From positions 49,080,834 through 49,144,833 of the forward strand of contig NC_133771.1 in assembly GCF_003597395.2 (NCBI RefSeq): 64,000 nt of DNA, read 5' to 3'. The notes under the pieces are model-generated. The model did no database searches. It was not told the origin of the DNA and saw only the letters and a program-made list of their open reading frames with translations. The stretch is from Chelonoidis abingdonii. Lineage: Eukaryota > Chordata > Testudines > Testudinidae. Made by a program: the position numbers and the translations under genes. Every line of letters starts with the position of its first letter. Within the stretch, counting starts at the first letter, position 1. Below, in pieces: positions 58,319-64,000 of the stretch.

Positions 58319-59461
58319 TAAGGCCCTACCAATTCAGAGTCTACTTCGGACAATTTCACTACCAGAGGGTTTTTAAATTGGTCAATTTCACTATTTCAGA
58401 TGTTTACATCTAAAATTTAAAGGTGCTGTGGTATTATAAGCTAAGTTCCCTCTAAGTAAGCTAAGTTCCCTCTATTATGTGCCACACAGGCACTCAGGGC
58501 TGCAGTGCAGAGAAATGCCTCTCCCCCAGCTCCGGACCTGCTGTGGTGGGGAAAGATGCCTCCCTCCCCAACATAGCTGCAGCCTGGACCTGCCGTGGCC
58601 AGGGGGAGAGGCGCCACTCCCCTGGCCCCAACCCAGCCCCACAACAGCTGGGGGAGAGGTGCCTATCCTGTGGCCCTAACCCAAGAGCTGCCGTGGCGAG
58701 GAGAGGCACTTCTCCTCCCCAGCCCAGGTGCTGCTGCAGGGAAAGAGAACTGGGGGGACTCCTCTCTACCTACTATATCCCCGGGGCAGCCTGGACCTCA
58801 AACTCCTCATCCCTGGCCCCACCCCAGAGCCCGTGTCCCCAGCCGAAGCCCTTACCCCCCCACTCCCATCATCCCAACCCTCTGCCCCATCCCTGAGCCC
58901 CCTCCCACACTCCCCATTGGGGGAAGAGAGGGTGGAAGCCCCAAGCCTGGGCAGGAGCCACTGGGAGTGAGGGCAGAAGCCTTGAGCCCAAGTGCCCCTG
59001 CCCTGCCAGGAGCCTGGGGTAGAAGCCTTAAGCTCCATCAGGAGCTGTTGAAGGGGGCAGAAGCCCAGACCCCAGGCACGAGCCACAGGGGATGGAAGCC
59101 CCGAGCCTGCATCCCCCAAACCCACGCAAGAGGCCACTGGGTTGGGGGGGAGAAGCCCCAAGCCTCGGCGGGAGCCACGGGGGAGCAGGGAGGGCAGAAG
59201 CCCCAAGTCCAGCTCTGGGGCTGCTGCAGCACAGAAGTGAGGGTGGTACGTCACAGAAGTGAGGACGTACCACCCTCACTTCTGTGCTGACTGTGGAGTT
59301 GGGTCTAATCTCCCCGCATAACAGCCCTGCCGGGGAAGAACAAGTCTTTCCCCTCCCCACCCTGGCTGAACTAGATTTCGGTGACAGCAGATTTCACAGG
59401 GAAGGGATTATTTCATGGTCCGTAACACGTTTTTCATGGCTGTGAAATTAGTAGGGTCCTA
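58319..59461. mobile_element. Non-autonomous hAT-type transposon, copy 2, 1143 bp
   Basis: Ends TAAGGCCCTACCAATTC and 'aaattagtagggtccta' are inverted and match the element at 3749. A perfect 8-bp duplication gttattag flanks it (58311-58318 and 59462-59469). The core is GC-rich, with 'cccaagcctgggcaggagcc'-like repeats, unlike copy 1, so the family shares ends but varies inside. A short inverted pair about 'tgagggtggtacgtc' near 59240-59280 makes a hairpin. The long frames (58477-59290 plus, 58766-59254 minus) are compositional. Confidence 0.9.
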
Positions 59462-60195
59462 GTTATTAGTGGACTGCAGTGATTTGGAGACATTTTACTA
59501 TCAACAGAGTTCTATGATTTCTGGTGGTTTGAGCAACTTTATCACATGAAGAACGGGGTTGGATTTTTGTTTGTTTGTTTCCTCTGGTGTCTTTAAGTGA
59601 CACTGAACTAGGATGTTTTCTTCTTCCTGGTTCTGCCTATTCTCTGTTGTACTGTCAACCCACAGCCAGTGCTTCCCCAACAGCTGTTTTAATTTTTTTC
59701 TGTGTCCATTTTTGCCACTGGGTCCTTACTTGTTCTCAAAGGGGAGAATTTTAAAGACACAAATATGAGTTAGGTGCCCAATTCCCACTGAAAGTCAAGA
59801 AAAACTCCCTTTCAGTTAGGTTGAGCACTTCACTCGCAGGTCTCTACATATATACCTTTTATTTTTCTCTTCTGGAAATCCATCAAATGTTTCCTGTATC
59901 TTACTGAGTCTTTTTAAGCACTCTTTTTATTCTTCCGCTTCTTGTTCTCTTGATTTGCTATGTATCAGCATCTTCAACCTTCTTCACTTTGGCTTCCAGT
60001 ATGACTTTTTGTCCATTCTTCTTTCATACAAATTCCAAAAGAGTCTTCTGGCGTATCTCGCTTTCTCTCTTCCAGTTCTGCTTTCAAGTAAGTACCTAGT
60101 TCCTCAAGACACCGTTTTTGTTTTTGTTTTGTTTTTTTTAAAGATAAGATGATATATAAGTAGCTCCTGTTTCACTGGTGCAGAAGTACATACCT
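59462..60195. other. No recognised gene
   Basis: Contains a short old repeat at about 59765-59830 like that at 22940-23095. Nothing else. Confidence 0.45.
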
Positions 60196-60199
60196 TTCA

Positions 60200-60935
60200 T
60201 TTTCTGAATCACGGAGTCATAGATATGTCGGGCTAGCAGGGACCTCGAGAAGTCGAGCCCTCTGCACTGAGGCAAGACCACGTAAACTTAGGCCATTCCT
60301 GACAGGTATTTGTCCAACCTGCCTTTAAAACCTCCAATGATGAGGATTTCACAACCTTCCCTGGAAACCTATTCAATGCTTAAATGCCTTTACAGTTAGA
60401 AAGATTTTCCTAATATGTAACCTAAATCTCCTTTGCTTCAAAGTAAGCCCATTATTTCTTGTCTTACCTTTAGATAACATGGAGAACAATTGATCACAGT
60501 CCTCTTTATAACAGCCATTAACTTATTTGAATACTGTTACCAGGTCCCCTCTAAGTCTTCTTTTCTCAAGACTAAACATACCCTTTTTTTAATCCTTTCC
60601 ATGTATCTCAGGGTTTCTAAAACATTTTATCATTTTTGTTGCTTTCTTCTGGCCTTTCCTCCAATTTGTTCATATCATTCCTAAAGTGCGGCACCCAGAA
60701 CTGGACACAGTACTCCAGCTACGGCCTCACCAGTGCTGGGCAGAGTGGGACAATTATCTCCCATGTCTTATGTACAACACTCCTATTAATACACCCCAGA
60801 ATGATACTAGCCTTTTTTGCAATTGCAAATTGTTGACTCATATGCAATTTGTGATCCACTCTAACCCACAAACACTTCTCAGTAGTACCCAGCCACTTAT
60901 TCCCAATTTTGTAGTTGTGTAATAATGAAGCCTAC
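60200..60935 (-). mobile_element. CR1 LINE 3' fragment
   Basis: Minus-strand CR1 with its 3' end near 60205 (ATCTATGACTCCGTGATTC context). The reversed text matches that of the copies at 29596 and 40122 ('ctggacacagtactccagct', 'actctaaccc'). Plus-strand frames 60490-60922 are antisense. Confidence 0.85.
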
Positions 60936-60961
60936 TTTTTTCTGATGACATTCTGTCAGCA

Positions 60962-61090
60962 ATAGGATGACCAGACAGCAAGTGAGAAAAATCAGGACTG
61001 GGAGTGGGGGGGGGTAATATAGAAGCCTATATAAGAAAAAGCCCCAAATATCAGGTCTGTCCCTATAAAATCAGGACATCTGGTCACCCA
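60962..61090. mobile_element. Small palindromic MITE, 129 bp
   Basis: Ends ATAGGATGACCAGA and TCTGGTCACCCA are inverted, with the interior 'aaaaagccccaaatatcagg' known from many turtle copies. Target duplications tgtcagca (60954-60961) and agtcagca (61091-61098) match 7 of 8. Confidence 0.85.
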
Positions 61091-62399
61091 AGTCAGCAAG
61101 CAATCTGTCTCTGTTACTGTCTATCTCACTACAATTGAGGCCAAAATTTTAAAAATCAGAAGCCTAACTTAAGACTCAAATCTATCTCCTGAAGCTATTG
61201 CCTGAACAAATGAGAGTTCTGGTTTATCTATAGCAATGGATTTCACTTTTCCTGTCTTGAGTTTAAATTCTGTCATCTGGAAATGATATTTGCCATTAAG
61301 TGCTTTTTTCTTGCAATATTTGAAAGTCTGTAGGTAGCACAGCTGGAAAATAAACCCATCTCTCTGAAATTCAAACCTAGGGCTCTGTCCACTCTGCCAG
61401 CCTTCATCCCTTAAATTCTATTTTATCTTTGTTTAATTCAGGTGTAGTACAGGTTACCCACCTATTATTTGGGTTACTATACAGATGTATAACTCTTTGA
61501 TTTCAAATATTACAATGTGCTCATATTTTAAATTCCATTTTCTTCTTTCTCTCTCTTTTTTTACTGAAGTTATAATTCCGTTTTCTCTACTTCTGATGGG
61601 AAAGGGGAAATTTCAGGTTCTTCTCTTGAGTGCAAGTAAGATGGAACTGTTGAGTGTGGTTGTAATTAGTAAGAGGGTTGTCATTATCCAAACAGCTCCA
61701 CTTAGAACTTTATGAAACAGAATCAATCAGAGTTCAGGCCAGAGGCTACAGGAAAATGATCCAGAAAGTTCCAGGGCATTTGGCATAAAAGGACTGTGTG
61801 GAAAGAAAATTACTAGAGAAGTTGCTAGATTTGCTGTGTATTTGAACATTTATATAAACTTTTTTAAAAAATTGGTTGGTTTAAAACAAAGCAAACACTT
61901 GCTGCATCTTATCCAAAGTATGTGTGTCATTGTTATACTAGCCACCTGTAGGGCTTGTCTAAGGAATCCTGGTAATGTGTGGTCAAGATCCCTGCCATCA
62001 TTCCTAGTATGGTAAAACTGTATGCAGTTTTTCTGTGCAGTTCAACTAGGCAGAGGGCTATACATGCAAAACTTAAAGATGGTCCGGACTATTTTACATT
62101 TTAACAAATCCTACTGTCTACTTTTCAGAAATATGAAGTGAAGTCCTGATCTCTCTTCATCAGAAATTGCAGACGGTATGGAACTTGGAAATTAATCTTA
62201 GGAAGTGCTGAGCATGGAGGAGTTGGGGAGGGGCATGGGAGGGCACTGTGCCCCAGACTGCACGCATCAGGCAGGCAGCCTAAGTGTGCAATAATGCAAT
62301 ATGCTCTGCAGAGGAGACAAGAGATATGCTGCTTCCAGCTTGTGCCCCTGAGGCAAGGAGTCAGATTTTTGTTTATAAACAGAGTGACTAACAGGTGAT
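61091..62399. other. No recognised feature
   Basis: AT-rich. Frame 61485-61715 is unsupported. Confidence 0.5.
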
Positions 62400-64000
62400 T
62401 AAGATAAGAAATGGCTGCTAGGATGTTTCCTAAAGTTTAGTGAACTTAAAAAAGTAAGTAGTAAATGACAGAAAGTAATTATAGATTTTTCTACAGATGT
62501 TTCAATTGTTGTATTCAAGAGATGGTAACAAAGTTACTAATATCTTTCTTTGAGAAGATAACTTATTTTTTAGACAAAGGGAATGCAGTAGATTTCAAAA
62601 AGGCATTTGACACAGTTCCACATGAGAAACTATTAGTTAAATTGTAGAAGATGGGGATTAATATCAGAACTGAAAGGTGGATAAGGAACTGGTTAAAGGA
62701 AGACTACAAAAGTTCATACTGAAAGGTGAGCTATCAGGCTAGAGGGAGGTTACTAATGGAGTTCCTCAGAGATCACTCTTGGGACCAATCCATTTAACAT
62801 TTTTACTACTGACCTTGGCACCAAAAAACAAAGTATGCTAATAAAATTTGCAGATTACACAAAGTTGGGAGGTATTGCTAATACCGGGGACTGGAATACC
62901 AGACAAGAAGATCTGGATGACCCTGTAAACTGGAGTAATAGAAATGGGATGATATTTAATAGTGCAAAGTCATGCATTTAGGGACTAACAAGATTTCTGG
63001 TATAAAACGGGGACATATCAGTTGCAAGTGAAAGTGGAGGAGAAAAGACCTGGGTGTGTTGGTTGATCACAAGATGACTGTGAGCCATCAATGTGATGCG
63101 GCTGTGAAAAAGGCTAATGCAGTCCTAGGATGTATCAGGCGAGGTATTTCCAGTAGACAGGGATGTGTTAATACTATTATACAAAGCACTGGTGACACCT
63201 CATCTGGAATAGTGTGCGCAATTCTGGTCCCCCATGTTTAACAAAGATGAATTCAAACTGGAGCAGAGAAGGGCTACTAGGATGATCTGAGGAATGGAAA
63301 AATCTATCTTATGAGAAGAGACTCAAAGAGTTTGGCTTGTTTAGTCTAACCAACAGAAGGCTGAGGGGAGATGATTGCACTCTTTAAATACATCAGAGGA
63401 ATAAATACCAGGGAGGGAGAGGAGTTATTTAAGTTCAGCTTCAATGTGGACCCTAGAACAAATGGATGTAAACTGGCCATCGACAAGTTTAGGCTTGAAA
63501 TTAGGCAAATGTTTCTAGCCAGCGGAGGAGTAAAGTTCTGGAATAGCCTTCCAGGGAGAGCAGTGGGGGCAAAAAACCTAACTGGCTTCAAGACTGAGTT
63601 TGATACATTTATGGAGAGGATAGTATGACAGGACTGCCTACAGTGGCATGTGGCCCATTGACAACTGCCAGTAGCAAAAATCCCCCAACAGCTGGAGATG
63701 AGACACTAGATGGGGTGGACTTTGAGTTAGTACAGTGAATTATTTCCCAAGTATCTGGCTGATGGGTCTTTCCCACAAGCTCAGGGTCTAATTGATCACT
63801 ATATTTGGGGTCAGGAAGGAATTTTTTCTCCGGTTCAGAATGTCTGAAACCAGGGGAGCAGGGGTTTCACCTTCCTCTGCAGTATGGGGCCACTTGCAGG
63901 TTTAAACTAGTGTAAATGATGAATTCTCCATAACTTCCAGTCTTTAAGCCATAATTTGAGGACTTCAGTAACTTAACCAGAGGCTAGGGGTCTATTACAG
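62400..64000 (+). mobile_element. CR1 LINE, 3' half, cut by window edge
   Basis: Plus-strand CR1. RT pieces: DFKKAFDTVPHEKLLVK (62465-62647), KFADYTKLGG near 62848 (the second catalytic Asp of FADD is Tyr), [20 protein letters not shown] (63056-63241) and the C-terminal FKYIRGINTREGE with GVKFWNSLPGRAV (63371-63628). A 3' non-coding part follows to the window end, with the tail not seen. Degenerate. Confidence 0.9.

Noticed and set aside
58595..59290. 231-residue plus-strand open frame
   Set aside because: It lies in the GC-rich core of a hAT-type element bounded by perfect target duplications. Frames on both strands are Pro/Ala/Gly-rich with no domain.
1..64000. CRISPR arrays, operons, phage or toxin systems
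   Set aside because: The sequence has introns, LINEs, LTRs and MITEs of a vertebrate genome. No regularly spaced repeat array or bacterial gene was seen.
1..64000. tRNA, rRNA or microRNA genes
   Set aside because: No cloverleaf or rRNA text was recognised. Hairpins found belong to palindromic transposons, and without small-RNA data I would not call a microRNA.

Overview
This is vertebrate nuclear DNA, AT-rich and intron-dominated. The repeat mix points to a turtle: several CR1-clade LINEs, many short hAT-type and PIF/Harbinger-like non-autonomous DNA transposons, a decayed Ty3/Gypsy chromovirus and solo retroviral LTRs. Birds largely lack this DNA-transposon load; a crocodilian is the main alternative. 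There is no bacterial or phage signature: most open reading frames are chance frames or transposon debris.

The one host gene I can support is the 5' half of COL21A1 (collagen alpha-1(XXI) chain), on the minus strand from about 32760 down to 2085 and continuing past the left edge. Nine coding exons chain in phase with consensus GT/AG sites: signal peptide, a whole von Willebrand A domain in one exon, three exons of the TSPN (laminin-G-like) domain, a short linker exon, a 9-bp microexon, a Cys-rich exon that opens the collagen helix, and one pure Gly-X-Y exon. They total 1434 bp, or 478 codons, without a frameshift or stop.

Introns hold, from left to right: a CR1/L3-type fragment (1-645), a hAT-type element (3749-4519), a small GC-rich inverted-repeat element (9266-9551), an LTR-like block (11657-12406), a solo ERV LTR (13393-14353), a Gypsy chromovirus (14655-20438) carrying at least three later insertions, a second solo ERV LTR (20439-21634), more DNA elements (23.2-26.1 kb), and a nearly 3-kb CR1 (29596-32530) between the signal-peptide and vWA exons.

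The right half (32.8-64 kb) shows no host coding exon. It is either COL21A1 5'-UTR intron/upstream DNA or intergenic. It contains a 3-kb Harbinger-like element with a CR1 nested inside, several hAT-type elements with 8-bp target duplications, a G-rich 1.1-kb element with a possible captured first exon, a nearly full-length CR1 (52400-55862) with a MITE nested inside, and CR1 pieces at 60.2 and 62.4-64 kb. All transposon proteins seen are broken.

I did not find a new biological system. The most noteworthy points are the conserved COL21A1 exon architecture with its microexon, long inverted-repeat MITEs with target-site duplications, the nested insertion history of the Gypsy element, and the candidate exon capture. 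Family names for repeats are from memory of sequence patterns, not from a database search.
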